From: Platerodrilus igneus
Taxonomy: Eukaryota; Arthropoda; Insecta; Coleoptera; Lycidae
Assembly (NCBI GenBank): GCA_036346225.1
Contig: JARFIW010001346.1
Span: forward strand, 124,001 to 188,000
DNA length: 64,000 nucleotides
Direction of reading: 5' to 3'
Shown here: positions 10,158-20,702 of the stretch, in pieces
How positions within the stretch are numbered: position 1 is the stretch's first letter
How the letters are laid out: each line of letters opens with the position of its first letter
Translations under genes and position numbers: made by a program
The notes under the pieces: generated by a model
What the model was told of the DNA's origin: nothing
Database searches by the model: none
What the model saw: the letters and a program-made list of their open reading frames with translations, nothing else

Positions 10158-11270
10158 TGTAATATGCACAATAAAACTATGTTTATTACTCAGTTTAAAA
10201 CACGTAAACCGCAATGTTTTACAGTTGTAAAAGAAACACTACTGAGGAAAATGGGCTGAGACTTCTTATAAATAGCAAGATGATCGTAAACAGGCAAATT
10301 AAAGTGCGTGCTCACAGGCAGTCAATATAACTTCGGCCCAGGATTCCAATGTAATTTGCACAATAAAACTATGTTTGTTACTCAGTTTAAAACACGTAAA
10401 CCACGAGGTTTTGCAATCGTAGAAGAAACATAACTGAGGAAAATGGGATGAGACCCCTTATATTTATAGCCAGATGATCGTAAGCATGCAAATTAGAGTG
10501 CATGCTCACAGGCATCCAATATAACATCGCCTCAGGATTCCTATGTAATTTACACAATAAAACGATGTTTGTTACTCAGTTTATAACACGTAAACCATGA
10601 GGTTTTGTAGTCGTAGAAGAAACACTATTGAGGAAAATTGGTTGAGGCTCCTTATAAATAGCCAGATGATTGTAAGCAGGTAAATTAAAGCGCATGCTCA
10701 CAGGCAACCGATATAACATTGTCCCAGGATTCCAATGTGATCTGCACAATAAAACAATGTTTATTACTCGTTTTAATGCATGCAAACAAATGTTTTCGCA
10801 ATCGCAGAAGAGGAAAATGGGGCGAGACTCCTTATATTTATAGAGAGATGATTGTAAACAGGTAAATTAAAGCGCATGCTCACAGGCAATCGATATAACA
10901 TTGTCCCAGGATTCCAATGTGATCTGCACAATAAAACAATGTTTATTACTCAGTTTAATGCATGCAAACAAATGTTTTCGCAATCGCGGAAGTCGAAAAT
11001 GGGCTGAAATCCCTTATATTTAAAGCCAGATGACTATAAATACACAAATTTGAGCGCATACTCACAAGCAGCCGATATAACATTGTCCCATGATTCCTAT
11101 GTGATCTGCACAATAAAACGACGTTTATTACTCAGTTTAATAAACGCAGACAAATGTTTTCGCATTCGCGGAGGAGGAAAATGGGCTGAGACCTTTTATA
11201 AATAGCTAGATGATCGGAAATATGTAAATTAGAAAGCATGCGCACAAATCGCTAATAAAACGTCGCCCCA
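10149..11270 (-). repeat. Six tandem ~180-194-bp promoter-like repeats upstream of zinc-finger/PolB
   Basis: Copies begin (ggattcc word) near 10,149, 10,341, 10,535, 10,727, 10,909 and 11,092. Each holds, in minus-strand sense, a TATA box (TATTTATAAG, TATAAATATAAG or similar), a region ending in an initiator-like TCAGT or TCAAT in the first three copies, the GTTTACGTGTTTTAAACTGAG-like leader, an AATAAA word on the other strand, and a sequence matching the region around the PolB initiator ATG. Only the copy nearest the gene keeps ATG; the others read ATTGG or ATAGG. No other gene lies in the array. Confidence 0.88.
10241..10274 (-). promoter_or_regulatory. TATA box plus initiator of the proximal promoter repeat
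   Basis: On minus, TATTTATAAG begins at 10,274 and TCAGT has its A at 10,243, a spacing of 31 bases. This is the distance expected for TATA and the arthropod TCAGT initiator. The start codon at 10,157 lies about 86 bases downstream. Distal copies 2 and 3 keep the TATA box with TCAGT and TCAAT. Copies 4-6 have lost the initiator through a ~10-base deletion or substitutions. Confidence 0.7.
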
Positions 11271-11412
11271 GTGGAGATACTCCTAAAGGAATGGAACACA
11301 GTTACGTCTGGGGAACTGCGATACAACCAAAAACAGAAAAATTAGTATTATATGGATAATAAATAGCCATTGCTATGCTTTCGGGTCTTATTAGATATAG
11401 GACCATGGTACC

Positions 11413-11843
11413 AACCGCACCCAATGCTACTCTAAGCTATGATCCAACAGCCCCATATATGCCCAAATTGTCACTTTACTAAGTAACTTACTGCAGTTAA
11501 TCACAATAGCATATTGCAATATAAAGCTTAGGGGTGGGGTACGATGGTTCTTTATTGCCACCAGGTAACGCTTTCTTTATACTATTAATACCTGACATTT
11601 TAATGAATGGCATCTTGGTTTGTAAGCAGGGGTCCATCCAATGCCGATACACTCCCACATTGTGGTATCTGTCGTATAAATATGGCCAACCACCAGTTTA
11701 AACCCCAAATCATTTTCCAGTAGTTTTGTATCCATGATGCTATTGTTAACAACTGAGTTTACTTACTGTCATGATATTTGGGCGCAATGTAACACGGTAC
11801 AATAACACTTACCTCATAGTCTATTCGCTGAGCTTTTGACAGA
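11413..11843 (-). repeat. Core inverted repeat, left arm (with exon-like sequence)
   Basis: About 430 bp complementary to 18,979-19,413 at high identity. Reading minus: an AGCTCAGCGAATAG initiator-like word, a consensus splice donor GAG|GTAAGT at about 11,813, an ATG with open frame for about 50 codons (VVGHIYTTDTTMWECIGIGW seen in it), and a second overlapping open frame with IKMSGINSIKKALPGG ending at a stop. Both frames occur again in the right arm with changes. I recognise no protein family. Confidence 0.8.
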
Positions 11844-12819
11844 CAAGAAGGCAAGACAAACAACGTTGAACAATTTTTAAGCCAGGCCTATCCTTACCAG
11901 AGAAAAATGACGAGGACAGTGATCTGTAGGTTACCATTTCTTCATCTACATTTGCATATTTTATGTAACATGAAGGTGTTTCGTTTTTGTATATAGATTA
12001 TTATAGGTTTTTGAAGTCTCTTATTATTTTATATGCAAATGTATGTGCTTGTTATGTATATATTTCTGATTTAAATGAATTAACAAGATAAAATGCATTT
12101 TGAATGATAAACCATGTTACATATTTAACAAATTTGGAGCCGTTCTCTTCGAATTTGTATTAGAATAATTGATTCCTTTTATGTTCCTTTTCGCTTTGCA
12201 ACCAAGTTTTGTGTAACGTATTTAGGCTGTAAAGCGAGGTATGGATGTATATGTATATACCGCTACCTCAGTAAATCATCATCGGAATGACTGCCATAGA
12301 CTAAAATTTATAATAACTGTGATATTATATAACAGAGTAAACCTGGAAATAGTATAGCGATATTAGGACGATTGCGAAAGCACTATTTATGGTATGTTAC
12401 CTAAAACTAAAAAACATGAGAGGTGGGGCCTCGACTAAAGTGTCCTCGTAGTAAGCACACGATTAGTTCAACCTTTATAGTAAATAATTCAAGAAGGTGG
12501 ACTGTCACGCCCATGCAAGCGCATAAAGAGAAGCCTTTCTTCATTATTTTAACCTAACGTGAGATATTCAAGGTAGTCTATGATTAATTAGTTCGCAGGA
12601 AATCAATTTATGATGCTGAATGACATAGTCCTTTAAAAATCAGGCGATGTACGCATTACAACTAAAATATTCAAATTGCTAGTGATATGCAAATCGGTGT
12701 TTAATAAAAACTTTTATATGAACATTAATCATTTGCATATATATTTAACACCAGTAATAACGCCGCGAATACATACTAAGCTAAAAAACTTTACACTAAA
12801 ACTTGGCATATCTGTAAAT

Positions 12820-13231
12820 ATATGTACATAGAAAGTATAACACTCACCTAACTGCTATGATTAACGGACGGTAAAACCGGAAAACAAACTGAGCCTGCAG
12901 CACTTACACTATTACATTAGCATATCTCGTAACAATATGCACCAGGAGTAAACACCTGAGGTTCATCTATATTCAAACTACACAAACTATACCTTTATGT
13001 GCTATTCCTTAGCAGAAATCTTCCTTAACATATCGAGAAAAAGAATGACACATAAAGGTATAGTTTGTGTAGTATGAATATAGATGTTCCTCAGGTGTTT
13101 ACTCCTGGTGCATATTGTTACGAGATATGCTAATATAATAGTGTGAAGTGCTGCAGGCTCAGTTTGTTTTCCGGTTTTTACTGTCCGTTAATCATAGCAG
13201 TTAGGTGAGTGTTATACTTTATGCACATATA
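12820..13231. repeat. Near-perfect palindrome with two opposed promoter/splice-donor arms
   Basis: Arms 12,820-13,003 and 13,048-13,231 are complementary around a ~44-bp loop. Each arm, read outward, holds a TATA-like ATATAATAG (right arm; ATGTAATAG in the left), CTGCAGGCTCAGTTTG with an initiator TCAGTT about 27-31 bases on, and then a consensus donor TTAG|GTGAGT (right arm at 13,204/13,205). The layout looks like two divergent transcription starts with short 5' exons. Which exons they would join is not visible. Confidence 0.75.
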
Positions 13232-13249
13232 TAACAGTATATTTTACAT

Positions 13250-14330
13250 TTCAATTTAATATACGGCAAGTAATTTATGAGTAGTATAAATATGGTTACA
13301 TCATTTTAGCTAATTATTGTTAATATCTTTAGGATAGACCGAATATTCAGTTTAATAAACTTGATGACCTAAATTTGATGACTTAATGCTCTGCGGATAT
13401 ATTAGAATTACTGATGTTAATTTAATATATACGGACATTTCTCATAATTAATTGTGAATTATAAATATATGTCAATAGATTTGAAGGTAATTTTTGTTAA
13501 TATTGATTAGATAACACCGAAAATATTCAGTAAAGTAATTTTCTAAGTAAATGCTATTTTATGAATAAATTTTATCGAACTTTAGCTACTTTGCGGTATA
13601 TTAAGACAAATGTGCCAAGAATTATGATGAGTCAAGACTGTAATTGACATAGGTATACATAATAACAGACAATAATAATTCCTAAGAATATTTTATTAAA
13701 CTATATTCAATGTAAATCGACCATTTGAAGGGTATTCATTTTATAAATTGCATTGATCTTCAACCACACTGTAATTACTCAAGCCTCAGATTAAAAGTAA
13801 TTTATTTAGAATGTACATCTAAATTTTGGATCAAACTAAAATCATTTTATGAATTATATATTTTATGAGTTAGCTATTATCAGACAGCACTGTGTCATTG
13901 TATCGTCATATATGCAAGATTCATTTCTAATCTTGCATAAGACTAAATTACGACACATAAATAGTACAGTACAATAAATAATTTTCATAAGAAATCGATT
14001 TTATGAATAAACTATATTACAAAACCTGTATATCAGCCTACCTATTCGAAACCGCGTTATTAGAGAAACAACTTATTTCCTAAATTAATTGCATTTGTTT
14101 GTTCAAGAACTGTATTACTCGGTTTATAAGCCCAGAATTTAACAGCAATGTGATATAAAATGTTAATAATAAATTTTGGATTCAAACTAAACATTCTTAT
14201 TGTTATCGAATTAGTAATTATTTTATAAAATTAGCTATATATCAAACCAGCACTGTTATTTTCAAGTCATATATAGACAAATGTATTCATTTCCAATAAA
14301 TCGTGAGTAATGGTCATTTCTACAATTACC
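13250..14330. repeat. Degenerate AT-rich tandem repeats in Maverick core
   Basis: Low-identity units of roughly 180 bp. Words such as taatatac(gg), gtaatttttgttaatat, (ga)ccgaatattcagt and ttttatgaataaa recur at 13,255-13,430, 13,430-13,610 and more weakly to 14,160. No reading frame over 60 codons exists here. Confidence 0.5.
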
Positions 14331-14342
14331 AGAGAGCGAAAC

Positions 14343-14447
14343 CTAGAAATATTAATGAACTATGATATTTATGACGTCACGCATATTCATGCAGGCATAA
14401 ACACGTTTAAGTAGGTCATTGATCGCTCGAATCGTGCCCCCGAGAAT
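14343..14447 (+). repeat. TGACGTCA-containing direct repeat, copy 1
   Basis: About 105 bp matching 17,456-17,563 at close to 85-90% by eye in the same orientation. Shared words are tatgacgtcacgca, attcat.ca.gcata, gtttaagtagg and cactcgaatcg or gctcgaatcg. It contains the palindrome TGACGTCA, the consensus bZIP/CREB-type site. It has no open frame and lies on the side of the recombinase opposite its partner. Confidence 0.65.
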
Positions 14448-15161
14448 TTTTTATCTCTAACGGAACGATAATTATTTTTGAATATTCATAAATCGATTCA
14501 ATGTATAGATTTTTACGCTCTTATAATTGTTATACAAATTTCATGTTTGGATTTAAATTACAGCTTAATGTTTAAAGAACATCACACAAAAACCCGTTTT
14601 TAATATAATAAAATTTAAGGAAGCGCTATAAAGTTTACATATTGTTGAAATACAAATATTCTGCTGTGATAACTAGCAATCCTACTTGTTTAACTTTATT
14701 AGTGTTTAGGCTTAAAAATAGAACAAAATTCGAGTAACCAGACGGTATTTAGTATATTGTGTCACAAGGACAGAAAGTGAGCATTAGCAGCCCGCAGCAA
14801 TTAGATGCCTGAGCTAGCGAGGGCAACTGATAGCTAAGGACTACCTGTTTTCGTCTAACATTAAAGAAAAAATAGAAAAAAACATAAAATAAAGAAGGTT
14901 AATAACATTTGACGTATTTATTTATTACAGTAATTGATATTAATTAATCCCTTGAGCATTATTATGGATAGTGATACCAGAATTTGTAGGCACTTGGTAA
15001 GTATTTGAAATGCTGGTAGCATGATGACATTTTTTTGATAACGTTGACGGTATATCTACATTAACTGGTAGTTCATTTATTTGGTTTAAGAGCAATTAAC
15101 ATGCGAATTGTATTATTTGTGCTGGTACTAGACAGCTGATGTTCTTGGTTTGTTAGAATTT

Positions 15162-16140
15162 TTAAGAAATTTTAATCTTATTTGATAACCAATCACCTAT
15201 ATATCCTTCAGCAATTGCAGAAGAACACCATTCTCCATGTATCTTAAGTGTTATTAAATTACTTCCAGCATTAGCTAGTAGAGTTGCAGAACTACGGCGG
15301 AAGCAATGGCCTGTGTATGTACTAGGTTCAACCAATTTCAAAAAGGTGGCTATTTTGCTTGAAATTTTGCTAAATACATTTTTCCGATCGGTTGTATTGT
15401 ACATTTATTATTTTTGTAATAAATGAATAGGCAATTATGAGTAATGTGGGGAGGTCTAATAGCAACATATTTGTTGTATATTGTAAGTAGATTCAGTACA
15501 TCAACTGTAGTGTTTGTGACTGTAAATGTTCTTGTAATATTATTTTTGGTTTGTGGAACTGTAACAATCAATACGTCTCCTCTATTATCTATGTGGTCAA
15601 GTTTCATATTCGTCAACTCATTTCGGCAGAAAGCTCCGTATACTCCCATAATAAGAGAAACCTACAATGTAAAGTTAATCTAAAAAAATTTACAATAATT
15701 TTATTTATATTCCTTTATCATTAGATATTCCGAATCATCTGCCGCCTTAAAAATTGAATACATTCATTGTACTTGAATCAAAATTTTAGATTTTTTGGGA
15801 AGGTAGTTTACAGAATGCTTTATGATAATTATCAAAATTAATATTTTCTTTGACTTTAAAAGTGCTTTTTAGCATTGAAAATTTTGCCCATAGAGTAGCA
15901 GCATTTACACGTTTCGATCTTTCTGATAAATACGCAGGTAAAACATTCTCTGTTACATTTTTAGCTTTTTTATTTATTATTTCTTTTTTTCTATTTATTA
16001 AATAATTCATAGTATTTTTTGTACCGTTCTCTAGACTTTTTGGGTAAAAGATTTAAAGAAGCATTGCTCACCTCTTCTTGCAAGTCTGGTGGAGTACTTG
16101 TAAATCCTTCGTCATCATCACTGTCTAAATTATCATTCAT
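15162..16140 (-). pseudogene. Tyrosine recombinase (phage-integrase fold), frameshifted
   Basis: About 326 codons long if read from the ATG at 16,140, a usual length for the family. The N-terminal SAM-like core-binding part (LPAYLSERSKRVNAATLWAK) lies at 15,786-16,010. The catalytic part is in 15,350-15,649 (box I R in GAFCRNELTNMKLDHI) and 15,162-15,404 (box II H-x-x-R in TGHCFRRSSATLL, then HGEWCSSAIAEGYI with the last H and the nucleophile Y). All of R, H..R, H and Y are present but over three frames, with stops between 15,650 and 15,785. This type of recombinase is widespread in arthropod genomes in mobile elements such as Cryptons. Here it could be the element's own integrase substitute or a nested insertion. 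Confidence 0.85.
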
Positions 16141-16429
16141 TTTCACTACCAGTTATTCACTTAGAATTACAATTATTCACTACTCATCTATGATTATTTT
16201 ATATTTTTATTTGAAACTTCATTAACAATACACCGACGCCGAGGTTAAATGATAAATTATTCGAAACGTCAAAGCCGCAATATATGAATCTCAATGATAG
16301 TCATAGGTGTCTAGATCGTGAAAAACCTATAAAATCATGCTATTATGAGTTTAGCGGCCCTAGGAACGCAAAGGTTTACTTTCAGTCAGATTTTTAGGGT
16401 AGATATGATTTATTTTCATATATGCTAGG

Positions 16430-16550
16430 CGAAAAAACAATTTTTTTATAAAATCAGCTTAAATCGGCGCGCCAAAGAAAATATATGTATCGTTGTGATA
16501 CTAACGATTTAATTTTCTAGTACGGTTTAGTGTGGTTCCAGATATTGACA
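16430..16550 (+). repeat. Direct repeat module (ataaaatcagc...cggtttagtg), copy 1
   Basis: Matches 17,118-17,210 in the same orientation. Shared words are ttttttataaaatcagc, aatcgg.gcgc, atatgta.cgttgt and gtacggttt or gtgcggttt. It is one of three module types repeated within the 8-kb core. Confidence 0.55.
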
Positions 16551-16693
16551 AAGACGGACGCGATTTTGTATATGAATTACATATTTAATGCGACTATTAG
16601 TAAAATTCGGCTCAGTTTTTTGAGATAGTTTTAGGTTTCTAATTAATTTTTAATAATTTTTTATTAATATCTTAGGATCCACTGAAAATATTC

Positions 16694-16745
16694 GAACTCT
16701 ATATAAAAGCGGCGCTGACCTCAATTTAACCGAGCTTTGCACAGA
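16694..16745 (+). promoter_or_regulatory. Candidate TATA promoter
   Basis: CTATATAAAAGCGGCGCTG, a strong TATA box, followed about 25 bases on by CTCAATTTAA that fits an initiator. The region around it is GC-richer than the surrounding core. No clear coding exon follows, so its target is unknown. Confidence 0.45.
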
Positions 16746-17035
16746 CGTGATGTAGAATTTTGGATGAGTCATGATGTAATCATTTTATAACTTTGGCAGG
16801 GGGGTTCGAGACTAATCATTGCCGTCGGGCGATCGTGAGAGGTTAACACTTCTTCGACCGATATTTTTTCTGTAATTAAACGTCGGCCTAGGTAAGTCGA
16901 ACATTTTTGGTTGTGTGTATGCTTGATTGAATATTTATATATATTTTTCAGATATGTATAATGATTTCACTCTCTGTAAATTGCAGAAAATAGCCGCATT
17001 CTATACGATGATACATCAGCATTTTAATTGTCATA

Positions 17036-17210
17036 CAGAAACGCCTTTCTTATTTAAATTTACTAGTGTTTGGGCTTAAAAAACAGTGTGAAATTGGATG
17101 AACCAGATGGCATGAACAAATTTTTTTTATAAAATCAGCAGTAATCGGTGCGCTGAAAAAATATGTACCGTTGTTATTCAATTTGTAGTGCGGTTTCATG
17201 ATACATAATT
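17036..17210 (+). repeat. Direct repeat modules, second copies
   Basis: 17,036-17,115 matches 14,685-14,756 (attagtgtttaggcttaaaa-like word, then aaccagacgg or aaccagatgg). The adjoining 17,118-17,210 matches 16,430-16,550. The modules are thus shuffled: the order differs on the two sides of the recombinase. Confidence 0.55.
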
Positions 17211-17455
17211 GTATTATGGTACCAAAGACGCTCGCGAATGCAGCTCTCCATAAGGCAAATCAGTACGTATTATAAAAATCTTTTCTATTAGTGGGCCATT
17301 TTTAAAAAATCTGCAAATCATATTGGTTATTATGTGTTTGGATCTTTAAATTATAGGCCGACATTCTGTGAATACAAAGCAATTTTCATTTAAAAAATAG
17401 AACTTAGTGAAACGCGAGAAGCCTCAAACATGCATCCGGTTAATATATTTCACCA

Positions 17456-17563
17456 CTAGAAATATTTATAAGCTATGATAGTTATGACGTCACGCACATT
17501 CATACAAGCATAGACATGTTTAAGTAGGCCGTTGACCACTCGAATCGCGCCCTAAAGAAGTTT
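17456..17563 (+). repeat. TGACGTCA-containing direct repeat, copy 2
   Basis: Partner of 14,343-14,447, including the TGACGTCA palindrome. The two copies flank the recombinase and lie about 3.1 kb apart in direct orientation. Confidence 0.65.
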
Positions 17564-17939
17564 TTATCAAGTAACTAATCGTTTGAGCTCACACATCAAC
17601 ATTGTTTTTAAAAGTCGAAATAGGGTTACCTATTGTAATAATAATTATTGTATTGTATAATGAAAATAGCCCATTTGATTATGTAAAGCATTATTTCTTT
17701 CTTTAAATTGCACAAATATTGAATGTTTACAAATTTTACAGATGTGAATTATTTAAAATGGATAATGCAATATTTTAATTAGCTGCTTTCAGACCTCAAA
17801 CAAAAACAGACACAAGTTTAATTTCATGCAATCAAATCGAGCATTGGACGTAATATTTATGCAGATTAGTGCAGATTTCTGCTAATGAATAGCACAATAA
17901 TCGTAATGGTTAAGTATTTTGCTCATAGAGGGACCTGGT

Positions 17940-18052
17940 GTTTACACTCGGAGCATTTCCTTATGACATATGCTGATACATTAACGTAAAGTCCTCGGCC
18001 TTTCAGTTTTCAGTTTACGGTATCGAGTTTTGTAAAGTCGCTCTAGGTAAGT
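17940..18052 (+). promoter_or_regulatory. Promoter/leader module with splice donor
   Basis: Similar in order of words to the arms of the palindrome at 12,820-13,231: gtgtttac.ctcgg.gcat, acatatgctgatacatta, ctcggcctttcag and cagtttacgg. It ends in a consensus donor CTCTAG|GTAAGT at 18,046/18,047, with an initiator-like TTCAGTTTTCAGTT at 18,002-18,015. It looks like a third, diverged copy of the same start-site/5'-exon module. Confidence 0.5.
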
Positions 18053-18978
18053 AAACTAATTTTTGTGGCCAGATTTTAACAGAACATTGTTTCAGATGAT
18101 GACGATGCTTGTTTTAAAAGACTCATTTTAGCTTAATTAAGTGTTTAGTATTCGCCAGACGTGTATATTAATATGACCGTTGCATACACGTTTTAATAAA
18201 TGTTGCAAATAGTCAAGCGCTCGGCTATTTTATTTACATATTATTTATTCAGTGGCTTGAAAATTTGTATATGAATTAAGTTTTATAGGTTTCTAAACTG
18301 GAGCAGCAACTTAAGTCGGCGCTACCACTAGTTTTTAGTTTTATGTAATAGGATCATGATGGTTAGCATCATGGTATATTATAGGAATGAATTTGGTGCA
18401 ATGTCATTAATAACTAAAATACCTATAAAATATATTTTTTGAACTGGTTGGTGACATACACAATTTCTATGTAAACTACTGGTTATAATTTTTTAATTCT
18501 TATATTATATTATATTTACACATCAATTCCAATATCAATATCGAAATTTACAAACTATTAAAAATACTAGAATAAAATTGAAGTAGCCCGCGGTCGTATT
18601 CATTATAAATTATAGAATACAACAATGCTGTCGTTTATTATCCCTTCCTCCCTTCTGCTTACAATATTACTAATTAATTGTACCTAATGATTTGCATCAT
18701 AACAAAACAATCGCATTTATTCTTTCTGTTATTGGCTACGCATAATTGCTTTGAGAGTCCATAATTCTATACAGGCTAGAACAACAGGTATCTTATCCAT
18801 CGTGTATATGTAACTGCATGTTTTGTTAATATAACCTTAATAACTATAATTCATTTATAAAGGTGCCAAAAAATATTTACTATGTTGCTTTGATCTTTGT
18901 GCGCATGGTAGACTTTTGCATACGCCTCTGACTAATGCTGGGTCCACGGTGCTTGCGGCATAGTTCCAATTCAACATC

Positions 18979-19413
18979 AAAAGCTCAGCGAATAGGCTAT
19001 GAGGTAAGTGTTATTGTACCGTGTTACCTTGCGCCCAAATATCATGACAATAAGTAAACTCAGTTGTTAACAATAGCATCATGGATATAAAGCTACTGGA
19101 AAATGATTTGGGGTTTAAACTGGTGGTTGGCCATATTTATACGACAGATACCACAATGTGGGAGTGTATCGGCATTGGATGATCCTAATCCCTGCTTACA
19201 AACTAGGATGTTATCCATTAAAATGTCAGGTATATATAGTATAAAGAAAGCGCTGCCTGATGGCTATAAAGAACCGTCGTACCCCACCCCTAGGCTTTAT
19301 ATTGCAATATGCTATTGTGATTAACTGCAGTAAGTTACTTAGTAAAGTGACAATTTGGGCATATATGGGGCTGTTGGATCATAGGTTAGAGTAACATCGG
19401 GTACGATTAGAAT
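18979..19413 (+). repeat. Core inverted repeat, right arm (with exon-like sequence)
   Basis: Complement of 11,413-11,843. It carries AGCTCAGCGAATAG, a donor GAG|GTAAGT at 19,003/19,004, and overlapping open frames. One runs 19,103-19,324 (73 codons) and contains IKMSGIYSIKKALPDG and YPTPRLYIAI. A 5-base length difference against the left arm near 19,182 changes which N-terminal frame joins this C-terminal one. Several differences between the arms are synonymous in this frame (for example TTA/CTG, CCA/CCG, ACC/ACT), others are not. Confidence 0.8.
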
Positions 19414-19709
19414 ATCACAATGTATTGGCGACTTAGAGTGCAATCGATTGAGCAACTATTGATTGAGCGTAGCCCAACAGTAACCGTTACGACGACCTTA
19501 GCGCTGTATTTGCAAAAGTGATGTAAAACGACATTTCATTATGAGCGTATTATCAAAACATTATTCAACTTTATACAACTTTATTTTTACAAAATACAAT
19601 GCAGATACAAATTATATAGATACCATGTCTCCTAGCTATTGGCTATCCTTTGGAATCTTTTCGGTAGTCTAGCGTTTCACCCTATTGAATGTATAAGGAA
19701 GCATTTTTC

Positions 19710-19916
19710 TTATCCAATTAGTATTTTGCTCCTGCCCATTCTAATGTTAGAGACGGCAAAGCTGATGTCGTGGACATTGGTGATGTAGTTGCTTGATGAT
19801 GGTTTGATGAGGTTGGTAAAGTTGATTATATTGTTGATATTATTGATGTTGTTGATGTTATCGATGTTGTTGATGTTGTAGATGTAGTTGATACTGTTGA
19901 TGTAAATTCTCATCAT
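19710..19916 (-). CDS. Asn/Ile-rich low-complexity frame
   Basis: 68 codons dominated by INNINN and IDNI words, encoded by a GTTGAT/GTTGTA-type short tandem repeat at 19,800-19,905. The last 25 codons are of normal composition (VHDISFAVSNIRMGRS). It lies just downstream of the 86-codon frame in the ATPase half of the Maverick, on the same strand. It may be a coding minisatellite in a virion or regulatory protein, or simple repeat DNA that happens to be open. Confidence 0.35.
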   Translation of the reverse strand: MMRIYINSINYIYNINNIDNINNINNINNIINFTNLIKPSSSNYITNVHDISFAVSNIRMGRSKILIG

Positions 19917-19957
19917 TCATTTCTTATGACAGTAATCGAGACAGTTAAATTTTTATC

Positions 19958-20218
19958 TTAAAACTTAGAATTTAAAAGATATTCCATCTGAATATTTACC
20001 AACAGTTTTATAAACCCCATCTCCTCGATTATTTCCATAAAATCATCCAAATCTTCGGGTAATATTAACACAGCAGTACAGTGCTGTATTGCTTCCTCGT
20101 ATGACTGGCACATAAGATATTTTTCTCCTTTTATCGAAAACCGTTGCCCGCATTCCGCCTTTTTTACTCGTAGAGCATTGCGAAATCTTCGAATAACCTT
20201 CACAAAGTCTTTATACAT
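19958..20218 (-). CDS. Maverick small protein, 86 aa, unidentified
   Basis: An intact frame with ATG, rich in charged and helical residues (VKVIRRFRNALRVKK at the N-terminus, then EEAIQHCTAVLILPEDLDDFMEII). It has no signal peptide or membrane segment. It is on the ATPase strand, about 640 bp downstream of that gene, so it may belong to the same late-type transcription block. I do not recognise it. Its clean frame amid broken neighbours makes it worth a structure-based search. Confidence 0.5.
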   Translation of the reverse strand: MYKDFVKVIRRFRNALRVKKAECGQRFSIKGEKYLMCQSYEEAIQHCTAVLILPEDLDDFMEIIEEMGFIKLLVNIQMEYLLNSKF

Positions 20219-20702
20219 ATTTGTTTAATCGCCTCTTTAGACTGTATAATCGATAAATTATAACTTCTATGCCGACAGTCCTTTTATATGAGCTACTGTT
20301 GTTCGGATATGCCCCGATTGTGCCTGATGTGTGTTATGCTTATTCTATTATACAACCCTCCTCTCTTAATTCTTCTATTATAGATACCCCTCTAGTGCCA
20401 GGATAAACGCTATTATTTAAGGTTATGTCACTGTTTTCTGTATCATTTTCCTATATTTTTTCCCAAACTATGCGTATCAGATTGGGGATTATATTTTACT
20501 CCATAAACTGACGTGTGTGTATATATATTCGTATTTAGTTTTAACAAACACGTTCGTATACTAACGATGTACAGGCTCGTCATTAACTGGTAACTTAATC
20601 TTTTTTAAAAGTTCGACTCTGTTTTTTAACTTTAATCTCCTTTATAGGTTTTGGTATTTTTCCGCTATTCTTTATGACTGGGAAGCGGTGATTTGCAAAG
20701 GC

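Noticed and set aside
10149..11270. CRISPR array or phage-like structure for the regularly spaced repeats
   Set aside because: Units are contiguous with no unique spacers, and the window is clearly eukaryotic.
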